From Monocercomonoides exilis (lineage: Eukaryota; Preaxostyla; Oxymonadida; Polymastigidae): DNA of 64,000 nucleotides. The notes below the pieces were generated by a model that was not told where the DNA came from, searched no databases, and saw nothing but the letters and a program-made list of their open reading frames with translations. Made by a program: the position numbers and the translations under genes. Below are positions 12,301-25,400 of this stretch, piece by piece (position 1 is the stretch's first letter; each line of letters starts with the position of its first letter). The stretch lies in NCBI GenBank assembly GCA_001643675.2, contig LSRY02000002.1:967501-1031500 (forward strand). The letters run 5' to 3'.

Positions 12301-13649
12301 CTTCGAAGCGTAAGCGTTCTGATGATGATGATGAATTGAATCGAAAAAAATATGATGATTTCGAAGAGAAAACAGAAAATGCAAAAGGAGGTGCGGTCTC
12401 CAATGAAGAAATTTTGAGGAATCACGAAATTAGTGAATCTGTAAAAGAAAAGGCTGAAATACGAAAATTGAGAAAAAGACTTTTGTCTTTGCCAAGCGAA
12501 AGAGCACTGAAAATGCTTGAAGAAATGACAGAAGAAGAACTTTTCGAGCTGACTGGAATCCCTCCACAAGCCGAATGCTCGAAGCTTTACCATAAAACTG
12601 TTTATTGCTGCTGTGGTTTAATGGAAAAGATGAAGGATCAAAAAAGCGAGAAAAATAGAACTTCTGGAGAAGATGATGTCCATACGATTCATTGCGGAGA
12701 TTTACCACTTCTTGCAGGGTCAGATCAAAATGGTTTGTATTGTTTGTTCAAAATTTTCTTCTTATATGTTTTAACTTGTTTAAAATTATTTCATTTCTCT
12801 TTTTCTGATTATATTTTTAAACCTTGCTGGATTTTATTTATTAATTATGAAAAATTGATTGATTTGTTTAATTTGATATTTATTTCATTTTTCATCTGTC
12901 TTTTTTTTTGAATTCATATATTAATAGATATATTTCATATAACTTGCCCTTGTCTTTTAGCTGGAGAGCCCTGTTCGCCTGGTTGTATTTGTGTTTCATG
13001 CACAAATCCAATTTCTTCTCTTTCTTTTACTGCGCTTTATGATTGTGCAAAGGGTAATCTTCTTTCTCTGTTACGATCGCTTCGCCAAGGAGATTTATCT
13101 CAGTTGATTGCATTAACTTGCGCTAAACATATATCAATTGAAGGTGAACCTTCCAATTCTCAAAGAACAATTGATGCAAACAAACTGCCACACAAAGCAA
13201 GAAGAGGCGAGCTTCTCACATCAGAGTTTGCTTGTCGTTGCAAAGAGCATTCGTTTTTCTCATTTTGTCTGAACATGGGAGTCTCACGACATTTGTTCTG
13301 GCACTGTCCAGTTTGCAATCTTTGCCGTGATGGTGCCTATAAGCATTGCAAACGATGTGAGCAATGCACGAAAGAGCCTGATTTGCCATGTGAACATTGC
13401 ACACATCGTAAAGTTCTTGAAAATTGGAAAATTGTGGTTGCAGAATATGAACAGAAAAAATTTGGAAAAGGAGGAGATCCAAATGCTCCTTTTCCAAGAC
13501 CTGTATTAACAGACAAAGAGAAACTTCAAATTGGAAAGTGGGAAAAAAAAGTACTTTTGAGAGATGTGTGTTGGATTGGAAGAGAAAAGAAAGGAGGAGT
13601 AATGTGGGTTGGGCAAGATTTCGAAATACCTGAGCCTACACCTCAGTAG
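2381..13649 (+). CDS. Giant serine-rich protein with cysteine/histidine clusters, 3 exons
   Basis: Family not recognised. Proposed exons 2381-10090, 10227-12732 and 12961-13649 join in frame (3634 aa). Intron 1 (136 nt) is phase 0, GTTTGA..ACAG; intron 2 (228 nt) is phase 1, GTTTGT..TTAG. The first ~230 residues look globular and end in a C2H2-like CPVC..HIEKNH cluster. Then come thousands of residues of homopolymeric Ser, Glu/Asp-rich acidic blocks and Lys/Arg helices, with islands of ordered sequence: a single C2H2-like FLCANCSF..EEHL near residue 1845, and LVIYPRKGRFTYRVK to VLCLVLGSPPKFRLG near 2440-2530. The last exon has GCICVSC and a dense Cys/His array near residues 3500-3555 (FWHCPVCNLCRDGAYKHC, then KRCEQC and LPCEHC) resembling CHY/ZCCHC-type zinc binding. 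A nuclear or nucleic-acid role is possible but only inferred. Ends TAG TAA. Confidence 0.75.
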
Positions 13650-16423
13650 TAAAGAGCAATTAACAGTTGATTTGTTTATTTTGTATCTAATTTTTGAAAA
13701 TTATTCAAAAGTGACGGTCATTTTCTTTTGGAAATAGAATCTTTCAAATCAAAACTTTTGAAATTTTTTTGGTATTTATTAAACAAGAATAACTCAAAAT
13801 TGAAATTATATTTCGAATTCGAATTTATAATCTTTAAAGTAAAAATTGATTAGAAAAGTTCAGTTATTCAATTATTCATACCAATTAACGAACAGATGAC
13901 TACGAATAAGGTTAATGGCAAGAAACAATTTATCAGAAAATGGGTAATAATTATTCGAAATCATAGATTTTCTATCAAAACGATCGGTTTTTGAATTCTT
14001 TTGGAAAATTGATTTGTGAACACTGAAAAGTTATTACTCCTTTCAAAAACAATATTTTTATGATAATAATCTCAAACATTGTGATTGCATGCAATTATCA
14101 CGGCTTTTTCTTTCGAACGAATAATTCCTCTTCAAAGAAACAAAACATTTGAAAAATCAACACACTGAAAAATGTTATAATTTCGAAAATAAACTGCCAA
14201 ATGAAAAAACGTTTTAAAATTCATTTCATGTGAAGTCCTTTCCATTTTTAAATATTCCTTATTTATGCAAAATTACTTTTCTTTAATTGAGATTTTTGAA
14301 ACATTTGAAAAATTAATTGGACAAAAAGTCCATTGTGAATTTTCCTCGAGACATAAAACCTGTGTAGATTGTTGACTTTTAACAATAAACAATTTAGGTG
14401 AATGAAGAAAATGATAAAAGAGTTTTATAAAGAGATCACCACTCTGATTATTCAAAATTAGATAATTTTAAATCGAATTTAATATATATTCAAGCAATAT
14501 GATATTTGTCATTTTTCTTTATTTTTTTGTTTTTCTTCACTTTATAATTTGCACTTTAAATACATTTGAACAAATAGTTTTTCTTGAAATCTTTATTCTT
14601 TCAATCTGTAGACTCTGTCAAATAAATGTTTTTTGAATAATGATTAATGAACACTGAAAAGGAAAATACTCAGATGCAAAACCAGCACTTGTGCATAAAC
14701 CCTCACACATGATGTTTTCCTTCGAAAAACTCATCCACATTCAAATATGTGAAAACGTTCAGCATTTCACTGCCATCCGTAACTTTTATTTGTCCAATAT
14801 TTCATATTTCGATTGAAAAATTAAATACAAAAAATTTTGATCAAAAGATCAAATAAGATCAAATAAGATCATATTATTATTTATATTTTCTTTTTTTATC
14901 GAAATGTTAAATATTGGACAAATAAAAGTTAATGGTTGCAATAAAATGCAAAACACTTTCACATATTTGAACGTGGATGAGAATTTGGAAAGAAAATGTC
15001 AAGTGTGCAATTTTTTGCACAAGGGCTGGTTGATGCACACACCATAACAATAATCAAAGAGATTTTCTTTTTTTTTCTGATCAAATCATTGTCTTTCAAA
15101 ACTGTTGAATATCATTAACGTTTGAATGATATTTTGCTATCAGCTACGAAAACTTTTTTTAAAATTTTTCACCCTGAAAAAATGTTTTGATTTCGATAAT
15201 CTTCACCAACAAGAATTCCAAATTAAATGGAAAGGAAACGAACTACTTGTATAAAGAAATATTTATTTAATATTCAAAACATTTCATTTTATTCAAATGT
15301 GAATCGTTTATTGAACAATCAATGGAAAAATCATTGAAATGAGAAATTCACTAGAAATATTGAATTATTGATTAATTATTTGGAAAGATGGAAAACAAAT
15401 AATAATTATTATATAATTAATTTTTATGAAAAATCGCAAATGTAAAAAAATATGGGCTAAATGAAATTGGACATCATTTGATAATTTTTCGTGAAAAATC
15501 CATCAAACTTCATCGCTCTGCAAATAAGAATAAAAAGACCTATTTGTTTTGATGGCAAACATATTGTGGAGAAATTTGAATAATGTGTTACAAAAAATAA
15601 TCAAACAAGGCTTAATTTTATTTCTCCTTGATATTTAATGTTTGCGACTTTTCAAAAAGAATAACACGCATTGTTGATCCTAATAAGACACATATTTCCT
15701 TTTGAGTTTTGATCTTTTTTTACTAAATGAGAAAAATGACAAATACATTTTTTTATTCCAAGATCAAAGACAGAAAGTGTTTCATTATTTATGAAGTCAT
15801 TTATTTTTTTGGAGAGATGAAAGAAACTTTTATTTCACGTCAACATAACAAACATTTTATTTCCAAAAGTTCAAAATATCTCAATGATTTAAAAATCAAA
15901 ATTTCTGAATTGAAATAAGCTAAAGAACTGTTATTTCAGTGTTATACTTATTTCATTTTCTTTCTTGTCCAATTATTTTGATTTGAAAACAAATTATTCG
16001 ACAGAAAAAAATATGATATCGATAATAATACTCTTGTCTTTTATAGATGTATTTTCTCACACAAATCTTTTTCTTTTTCATATTTTTCTTTTTTCATTTC
16101 CACTAAAAATAAAGCAATTTTTTGGATTGAAAAAAATTTCTAATAAAAACAATGTTTTATTCCATTCAGAATATGGATTTGTCTTTTCGTTGTTGATGAA
16201 TAAACAAAAAATATGAGAAGAAAAAAGTTCCTTGATAACTTGTTTGAGTGGCACCTCCTTTGCAAAGGAGTGTTCTTTCTGTTTTTTTGAAAGTTGCGCA
16301 TAACCAATTACAACACAAAGAAAACAAAGGATGAACAAAATATTCACTCTTTTTCATTTTTCAAAACTCACCAGTATTTGGTTCCTTTTGATCCTTTTTT
16401 GTGCATATTAACAAGCAACTGAC
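13650..16423. other. Gene-poor AT-rich intergenic region, 2.8 kb
   Basis: No coding region is supported; frames of 60-89 codons at 14273-14455, 15727-15918, 15965-16216 and 16078-16347 are Lys/Phe/Ile-rich and overlap on opposite strands. The region holds a long foldback at 14681-15030 and short degenerate repeated motifs, e.g. gaacactgaaaag at about 14020 and again at about 14650, and ctgaaaaaatgtt-like stretches near 14165 and 15176, suggesting decayed repeat copies. Confidence 0.5.
14681..15030. repeat. Imperfect 350-bp foldback (inverted repeat)
   Basis: Bases 14681-14820 pair with 14891-15030 as an inverted repeat without gaps, about four bases in five matching by hand comparison. Best-kept blocks are tcaaatatgt, and aacttttatttgtccaatat which is identical in both arms. 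The ~70-bp loop contains three gatcaaataa-like units. No coding capacity and no clear target duplication were found. It looks like an old MITE or foldback element; a local inverted duplication is the alternative. Confidence 0.7.
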
Positions 16424-19400
16424 TCAACGAGAATCAGTGATAAAATGGATGCTTGTTGTTGAACAAGATTCGCTTCCCGACCTGCCACTTTCATTGATTC
16501 TGCGATCCCCGTCATAGCCAGTATTAAGTCCTATTGCATCAGAAACTGTGAGCATCACAGCTCCAGCTGGAAAGCGTTGGATAAACTCCCGCTTCAGCTC
16601 GTTCAGAGATGGTCTTTCCTCTGCTGATTGTTTTTTGCACCTTCCAATCAACCCACAAAGTGAACTTCCTTCAATGGCTTTACAACCCTGCCTTTCTCCA
16701 TTGGCAATCTTCTGTCCAGCCACTTCTGCCTCATACTCCCCAAACGGGATCTGAAGTGTCAAACATTCCCAAAGCATCATCCCAATCGAGAATGACACTG
16801 ACTCCTTTGTTGCTTCCATCTTCTTGTTGATCAGCAGCTCAGGCGCCTTCCACCTCAGACACTCTTTTTTGTAATAATCATCATCCTCAAAAGCCGAAGA
16901 AGGCAGAGAGTCACTATCATCATCATCGTCATCGCTTGTTGATGTCACAACAGTCGATGAAGAGATGGAAGACGAGTCTGAATCATCAGATGAAAGGAAA
17001 TCAGAGTGCATCACAATGCAGATCACCATATGCTCTGAGAACAGCACAATGTGCGGACTGAGATTATTCAATGACTGAAGCGGGTTTTCCATTTCGTCAA
17101 ACGAATGAAGAGCGAGGTTAGCCACCCAGAACAGGATTTGGGCAGCTGTCTGCTCCCTTTCCTTCAAGGAGCCAATAGCCATCTCCTTTGACTTATTCCT
17201 TCCATGCAGTAGCATGAACAGTGAGTCCCTCAAATCAACAATCAGCTTTTCATGAGGAGATGAACATGCCATCGCATCCACAAGATTCGACATTGATGAG
17301 GTGGTTGGACACAGACTCTCCGATCGAACAAATGTGGATTCTGTGTCTGAAGTGTCTGTTGTTGAAGTGGATGAAATGGAAGGAGATGGTGATCTCTTTT
17401 GAATCTCTTCTTCCTTTTCTTCTTTCTCATCCACTTTCTCCAGCATCCATTCTGGAATCTTGTCTGAATCTCTTCCAAGAATGTATTCAGTGGAGCCGCT
17501 CTCAGACAGAAGATGCTCGGATGATTCAGAATGTCCCAGACTTTTCTCATAAACTCTCTTCTTTATCCTTTCCTCATTCTTCTTCTCTGCCTCTCTTTCT
17601 GCTCTCCTCCACTGCTCTTCAGGTGATATCTCCATTGTCACCATCTCAATCAGCTTTGGATCCTTCTTCACTGTATCATTCACAATCTCTCTCAGATCTT
17701 CTGCTTCATTCTTCACCTTTCTCCATCGAACAACAAATATCACAAGTGAGATAAGAACAACCAACAATATCGCAGAAAGCACAATCACTACCAACAACCA
17801 TGAAGATTTTCCTTCCTTTCCTCCTTCAACAATTCTTTCATCTCCATTTGTTTTTGGTTCGCTTCTGTTTTTCAGAATGAAAGAATCAGTTGAAAATGGA
17901 TTATTTACATCCCCAAACAGAATGCTCACACTCATTTCGGTCTCTTCTCTACAGCTGCTGATCAGCTCTTTCTCCACACTCCCTTTCACTTCAGTCTCTG
18001 ATATGCACCCTTCCTCCAGAAATGAATACTTCACAATCTCTTTCTCATCCCTAATGTGCTTCACAACCATGAATGACAGGTTGCATGGGAGAAGAAGAGT
18101 GCCTCTGAAAACAATATTCAATGTTCCTTCTTTCTCCTCTGTTTCAACTGATCGAAGTGTGGGGATGAACAACACTGATTCTCGCTCTGATCCAATCCCA
18201 CTCATCGCACATCCATCATTCAGAATCCATAGAGAAGAACCATCTTTTATCCCGTCTCCACCTTTCAGACTCTTCACATCCAGTGTGCCTGAACCAGAGC
18301 AAATAATGTTCCTTCTCACAGAAGGATATTTTGTTATTGATGGATTGTTGTTCAATAATTCTCCTTTCTCGATTGTCACTTCCCCACCAGAAACAGACAG
18401 TGCTCCATCATGTGCATTCCATATCGTTGTGTCTCTCACTTTCCCTTCACTCTCAGATATGTCTGCAACAGATCCATTCCACCTGCATATCTCCTCAGCT
18501 GCATCTGCATTCACCTTCAAAGTGCTTTCTGTCTCGCTCCCATCAATTTTGCACCCATCCAACACAACCTTCCTGCTCTTCCACACCCCAATCACACTTC
18601 CCTTTGCTCCTGAGCTCTGGCACGTCTCAAATGAACAGTTAGACAGCTCCAACTTTGCTCCCTCGCATCGGCTCGTCACTGCTGCTGCTCTCTCTCCAGC
18701 ACTCGAGATGTTCACAAACACAGCTCGACTCACTTGCACAATGTCAGCTCCCTCTCCACTTGCTGCTTCCTCCATCTCCACCACTGACCCCTTCTCCGTC
18801 CTCATCCCATCTGCCTTCAACTCGTCAATCACCATGCTCCCTTCTCTCACCACTATCCCTCCTCCTTGGCACTCAACATTCAATATCCTCAGCTGTCTCA
18901 CAATCACATCTCCTCCACACCTCAGCAAGCACTCACCACACACATCCTCTATTTCGCACCCCCTCATCTCCAGTTTCCCACTTGCACACTTCATGAGAAT
19001 AGGAACTGATGCCTTGTGTCCATCTCCTTCCAATGAACTAAATCTCACACGATCAAACATCACATTCCCTTCCTCCATCCAGAAGAGACTTGTGTGTGAT
19101 GTGAGGAAGACTCGCGGCATCTTGAACCCCACCAGCTCCACAGCAGTGCTCCCTCCAACACCAATCATATATTCCCGAGTGCTGGTTATGCCTGTCCCAA
19201 TCTTCACACTCGCCACCTCCCAGCTCTTCGACCTCACCACCATGCTCAAAATATCTATCTCCATCTCCACTTCGCTCTCCCCGTCCACTGCTAGCATCGA
19301 GTTGAACTCTGCCACCACATGATCCAGTCCATATCCCAATGTCAGACACGGCTGCTCCACTGTCCCGCACTTCCGCCAGTTCCTGCCGCCTTTCCCAAGC

Positions 19401-22400
19401 ACACTCGACACCACAATCGTTGCTGCCTGATATACTGTGATCAGATCCATCAGGTTCACTGGCGTATCGCTCCGCTTGTCCACCCCGAAGATTGCATTCC
19501 CTTGGATATACACCTCCTGCCGCAGATCCATCTTAAACTGGCTCTCGTTGATCTGCCTACTGATGTTCACACACTCAACAAAGATGTCCCGCCCCACAAA
19601 CGCGTTGTTCCCGCTCAACGACATCCTCTCAAACACAAAGTTCAGATCTCCTCCAAGTTCTGTCCCCAGATACACTCCGCCTCCCCGCCCTTGCGTTATC
19701 GAACAGCTGCTTTGCACAATCTTCCCTCCCTTCATCCGGAACTCACCTCCCTCATTCAGCTGGAACTCCACCACTCCGCCTTTCTTGCTCTCTCCTGCCT
19801 TGCATGACTCGAATGTGCTCTCATTCACCACCACCTTCACACTCCCTCCACACACTCTCTCCACAACACACGGCCCATCATCCTCCCGCTCCGCCATCAC
19901 AAATGTCGATCCATTCACTGTCACACTCGTTCCACTCATCCCTCCTGCATTTTCCAATCTACCGATATCATTCAAACTGCTGCTCACAACACTGATTGCA
20001 CACCCCTCGTGATACTCCTGCGAGCTCATCCGCACCTCCCTCAGATTGCAGCTTACCCCTTCAAACACCATCACCACACAGCCCTTCACCTTCATTCGCT
20101 CAAATCTCACATCCTCCACCACCAATGCCCCTGCTTTCACAACAACAACCGATCCACACAACTTCCCGCTAGATCCCGCTCCTCCAATCACACATCTTTC
20201 CATTTCCAGCAGTGTTCCTCCTCCACTCAAAATCTCTTTCTTCTCCACTCCACCTGAACCCCCAACCACCATCTTCATCCTCCGAACACACAGCGTCCCA
20301 GTGTATGTGATGAACGGATCCTCGCTCAACACACTCTCCCCTCCTTTTCCACTGAATACAAGCTCATCCTTCACATCCTCCTCCTCTCTTTCTCCTCCCA
20401 CACCACTCACAACCATATTCTTCATTGTCCAGTCATCCTCCACTCTCGCCTCTCCTCCAACAACTATTTCTTTCATCTCCTCCGTCCTTTCCACTTGCTC
20501 CATCCCCTTCCACAGCGTCTCACATGGATCATTCACACTTCCACACCGCATCACATCCTGCCCTTCTGAACTCACATGTATCTTCCGGCTCTTGTATCCC
20601 ACAACATATCGCAGGAGATCTGTCTCGTTCCTGCTTTCATCGTTCCCAACAAATCCGTTCCCGTTCTCTTTCATCCCCTGATAGTCAAATCCAAACGAAG
20701 TTGTTGTCACAGTTTTGTTCAGATCTCTTGCCAAAACAAACATATGCTCACCAACTTTTGCCCTGTTCAATTTGAACGTAACCTCTTTCAGCTCAAACGA
20801 CTGATCAATCAACGACCCTGAGCAATCCACAAACAAAAACCCTCCTCTCCCAAATGCAACTGAGCACTCGCATTCTTCTGCTGTTGTGTTCTTCAGCACC
20901 AAAATCTGTTCACCCTTCACAATCATTTTCATCCCTCCTCCCTCCTTCTCTTCTGGTGCTTTCACCTTCTTCATTGTGCAATCTTCAATCATCACACTCG
21001 ATCTGAACTCAAAGGCACTCTCACTGAATGTTGCCTTTTCTATCGAACATCCAACGAGCTCCACCTTTCCACCTATTGCCTTCATCACTCCATATCCCAT
21101 CACACTTCCACTCTCAAACTGGAATATGCAATCCGTCATGCTCAATGTCCCTTCTTCTGTCTCCGAAAGCAGCACCACTTCCTGCCCACTTGCAATCATC
21201 CCTGGTAGAACAAACACGACCCCTTCAAATCCTGCTCTCCTGTTGTTCTCAAATACACATTTCCCATCTCCTCCACTGATCTCCTCCCCAACCTCCATCA
21301 CACACCTTGTGACTGCTCCTGTTCCTGCCCCATTGCACACCGTTCTTATCCCCGACACATCAAACCAATCTGCAACCCTCATCTCCCCTTTCGCCATGAT
21401 CTTTGCTCCCTCAACTATTTCACGATCTGCATTCTTCATCCCTCTCCAATATGTCTCACATGGCATTTTCTCACTCCCACATCCTATCATGTCACATCCG
21501 CCTTCTCTCACATGCACTTCTCCCCACTTATGTTCCACCAGAAACACTACAAGATCTACTGCCTCCTCAACAAATCGCACCCGATCCACTCCTTTCATAT
21601 CAACAATCACCTCCCCTTCTCCGTTCTTCACTGCAAACCGAAATCGAGATCGAGTCACTGTCTTGTTCAGATCATCACACTCCACAAACACATCTCTTCC
21701 ATATGCTCCTGCGTTCTCTGCAAACTCAAGCCCATCAAAATTCATATCTCCCATTCTTGAGCTTGCAACATTCAAATATATCCCTCCACCTCTTCCACTT
21801 TCACCATTTACAGAACACCTCTTAAACACTACATCTGTGATGCACAAGCTGCTTCCTTCACTTACTTCGAAGTGCACTCCTCCTCCATCCACATGTGTCG
21901 ATCGACATCCATTGAATATGCTGCCTTCTGTAATCTCCAAACTTCTCACATTCTCCATCCACACCACTCCCCCATCTGTCACATCCACTTCCTCCACGCA
22001 TCCCTTGTGCATCCCAAACTCAGCCTCTCCACTCCCTTCAATCAACCCCTTCCCCGTTCCTCCAACATTCGATATGTTCGTGTTGTTCATGATGATCATT
22101 CCTCCCTCCATCTTCACAAAGCCTCCATCCACTCCAAAATTTTCATCTTCCACTGAAACTTGATTCATCCGGACCTCTCCTCCAGTTTCACTTACTATCC
22201 TCATTCCCGTCTCCCATCTCACATCAGCTCCTGCTTCCTCTCCTCCAGCATCTGTTCCTGAACTTGCCCCAAACACACAGTTCATCACAATCACCACGCC
22301 CACACTCACACTAATCATCCCATCCACTTCCTCTGATGCCACCATTGGCAGTCTGAAATTCAGGCGACTGAGTGACAGTGTTGTTTGCGAGTATCCAATG

Positions 22401-25400
22401 CTTTGTTTGAAGCATCCATGTACTCTTATCTCCAAGCTGCATCCAGCACTTTTCCCTCGCACTGCCAGCGATTTCCCCTTCCGATCAATCACATTATCCA
22501 TCCAGTTTCCGTTGTTCATCTGGATCGTCGTCTTCTCCTCCCCCATGTTCATAAACCCATCGATGAACCTGTCACAAGGTGACACCTCGCTTCCACACGA
22601 ATCGGCTACTGTGCTCCTCCCTGCCTCCACATACACAATCGCCCCTTCCACAGGGAACAGATACTTCTTCACTGACAAGTCGATCACTGTGTTTGTCACC
22701 GAGTCAATTACCCACACATTCACCTCTGGCGTGCTCTCCTCATCCACTGTCCCCACCCACAGATCCTCACGAAGCATCACCTCTGGCTCACCACACACAA
22801 CAAACACATCCAGTCCCTTTGCTGCAGCATTCCACTCAAACACATCCTCTCGAAGCGAGTACTTCGCCTCCCTATCCTCCAGCTCCATAAACACTCCTCC
22901 TCCATATCCTGCTGTTCCCACCACTGCACACCTCTCCACTCTGTTCGAATCAAACACAAATTCCCCTTTCCCTGCAACACTCACAAACACACATCCTCCA
23001 CAAGACGGATTCCCCATGCATACATCCTGCACAAATGTGCTCTCCTTCACCTCCACTTTCTGCCCTTCTCCCACTCTCCCTGCAAACACACCCCCATTTC
23101 CACTCTTCCGTGTCTTTCCCTCCACGCTGATGTTCTTTGCCCCAACACTCGCCCTTTCTTCAAACACAACAACACTTCCATCATCCATTGTTGTTCCCTT
23201 CACTGTGCTGTTTTCCACCCTCAGTGCCGATCCCTCCCTCACACAAATTAGCCCACTTTCTGCTCCACAAACAACATTCTCCATCTCCAATCCTTCAAAC
23301 GCCCCATCACCTCCACACAACTCAAACAACTCAAATTCCACTGTGTTCATGTTTGCCATCTTCAACCCATCCACAATCACTTTTCCTCCACTCGCTTTTA
23401 TCAATGAATACTTCATTTTCAACTGCCCATTCACTTGCTCCACCTGGCAGTTCTCCAGCTCAAGCTCCCCTCCTTTGCACGCAAACAGACACTCCCATCT
23501 GGCTCCCGAAAACTCGTTGGGAACAGAAAATGATATATTCTTCACAAATACATTCACTCTGGTTTCCAACAGCCCTTCTCCCTCCCCTGCTCCATCATCA
23601 CGAACCAGAACACTCGTCTCTCCATCCTGAACAACCCCTTTCAATTTCACTCCCTGCGATTCAAGCACTACATGGTCTTTCAGCTCAAATGATTCCATCG
23701 CCACCACTTCTCCACTTCCAACTACTCCTCCAAAACGCACTTTCAGCGCCTGTTCAATTGTTCGACAGGGAGCATATGCCATTCCACAACCTGAATGATC
23801 ATATCCCCAATCTGACGCTCCTCCAACATATGCTGTTCCACCAAACTGATCAAGATATGCACCAAGTGGAATTCCAAAAGTATCACCTGTTGAGCAACGC
23901 TCATATCCCATTAGATCCCTCATCTCCATCCCACAATTCTCAAAATTCAATGAGTCTCCACTCACAATAACACTCAAATTCCTCCCTTCCACAAACACAT
24001 TCTTCCCCTTCCACGCTTTGCACCCCTCAAACTCCAGCCCTTTCAATTCAAACCCACTCACTCCATCCGAACACAACAAATACACACCTCCTCCCAATCC
24101 TCTCCCTTCTCCTCCTTCTCCTTCAGGCACTTCACATCCTTCAAACTTTGTCCCCTCTATCACCACTTCTGCTCCCTCACCCTGCCTCACAATCATCCCT
24201 CCTCCTCGAAGCCCATTCCCACCTCTGCACTTTCCTTTGATCGTGCAATTCTCCACATGGACATCTCGCAATTGACCAGGTCCACTCTCCACTCCAATGC
24301 ACCCTCCATCTCCTCCTCTGTGCCAAGCACAGCCAAAAACACTGTTGTTCACCTTCATCTTCCCGCCTCCTCCAATATCAATTGGCACTCCCACAAACCC
24401 TATTTCCCCGCTTCCCTCAACCACAAACTTATCCAATACCACTCCGCCTCCCTCAACTTTCAACAGCCCACCATTCACACCATCCAACACCTCTTCGCCA
24501 GATAGCCTCATCACACACCACATCATCTCCAAATCACCTCCCACACACTCAATCAAACTACCCACTGCTTCACTCTTCACCAACACCCCAAATGTGCAGT
24601 TTGCCATCTGTGTTTCTGTTGCTGTGTGAATCATCCCATTCCCAACCCCCGCCTCTCCCCACACCACATTCACATTTGTTCCTCTCTCCACGCCCTTCAG
24701 CTCCCACTTCCATCCGCTCATCTCCACCTTCTCGCTCCAGCTGAACCCTTCATTCACAATTATCTTCTTCTCGCTGTTCGCAAACCTCAATCCAACCAGC
24801 TTCCCAATAGTCGCACATTCATATCCTTCAAACCCACACCCTGAAAAGTCTCGCTCATTCACTCCTCCAACATACCCTGCAATGCCTTCAACTTCAACCA
24901 TGAAAAACATCAGCGGAATCAGAAAACTCTCATCACCATCTTCAAACCCCATCGCCTCTCTCACTCTCCCTTTATCTGTCGCAATCACTCCCACAAACCC
25001 TTCACTTCCCACTGCTTCACTCAGATCTTCAGCTTGTACAAAAACATTGTCTCCTCCTCTCGCTGCTTCATTCTTCCCCACACCTGTCCCAAACACCACT
25101 CCACACACCTCATGATCCCATCGTTTTGATCCACTGCCTCCCTCCATTTTCAAAAACATCCCTCCTCCACATCCTCCAACTCCTTCACTCAAACTGCTCC
25201 TGCACTTTTCAACCAGTGTTTCTTCCTCGCTCCTCCCTATTCGAAAATATCCTCCTGCTTCTATCTCCATACACACTCCACCTCCACATCCTTTCTCCAC
25301 ACAACACACAGAAAAGCTGCTGTTTCCAATCGCAACGCTCTCCCCATCTCCAATCATGCACCGCACTCCACTCCCATTCCCTGCTGTGCTCTCAATCCCG

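Noticed and set aside
17877-19322. 481-codon plus-strand frame opposite the receptor gene (also 20886-22163 and 22398-23630)
   Set aside because: Ser/Thr/Pro/His-rich shadows of a strongly biased minus-strand gene; no start context, no domain, and the minus-strand frame carries a coherent 4174-residue protein.
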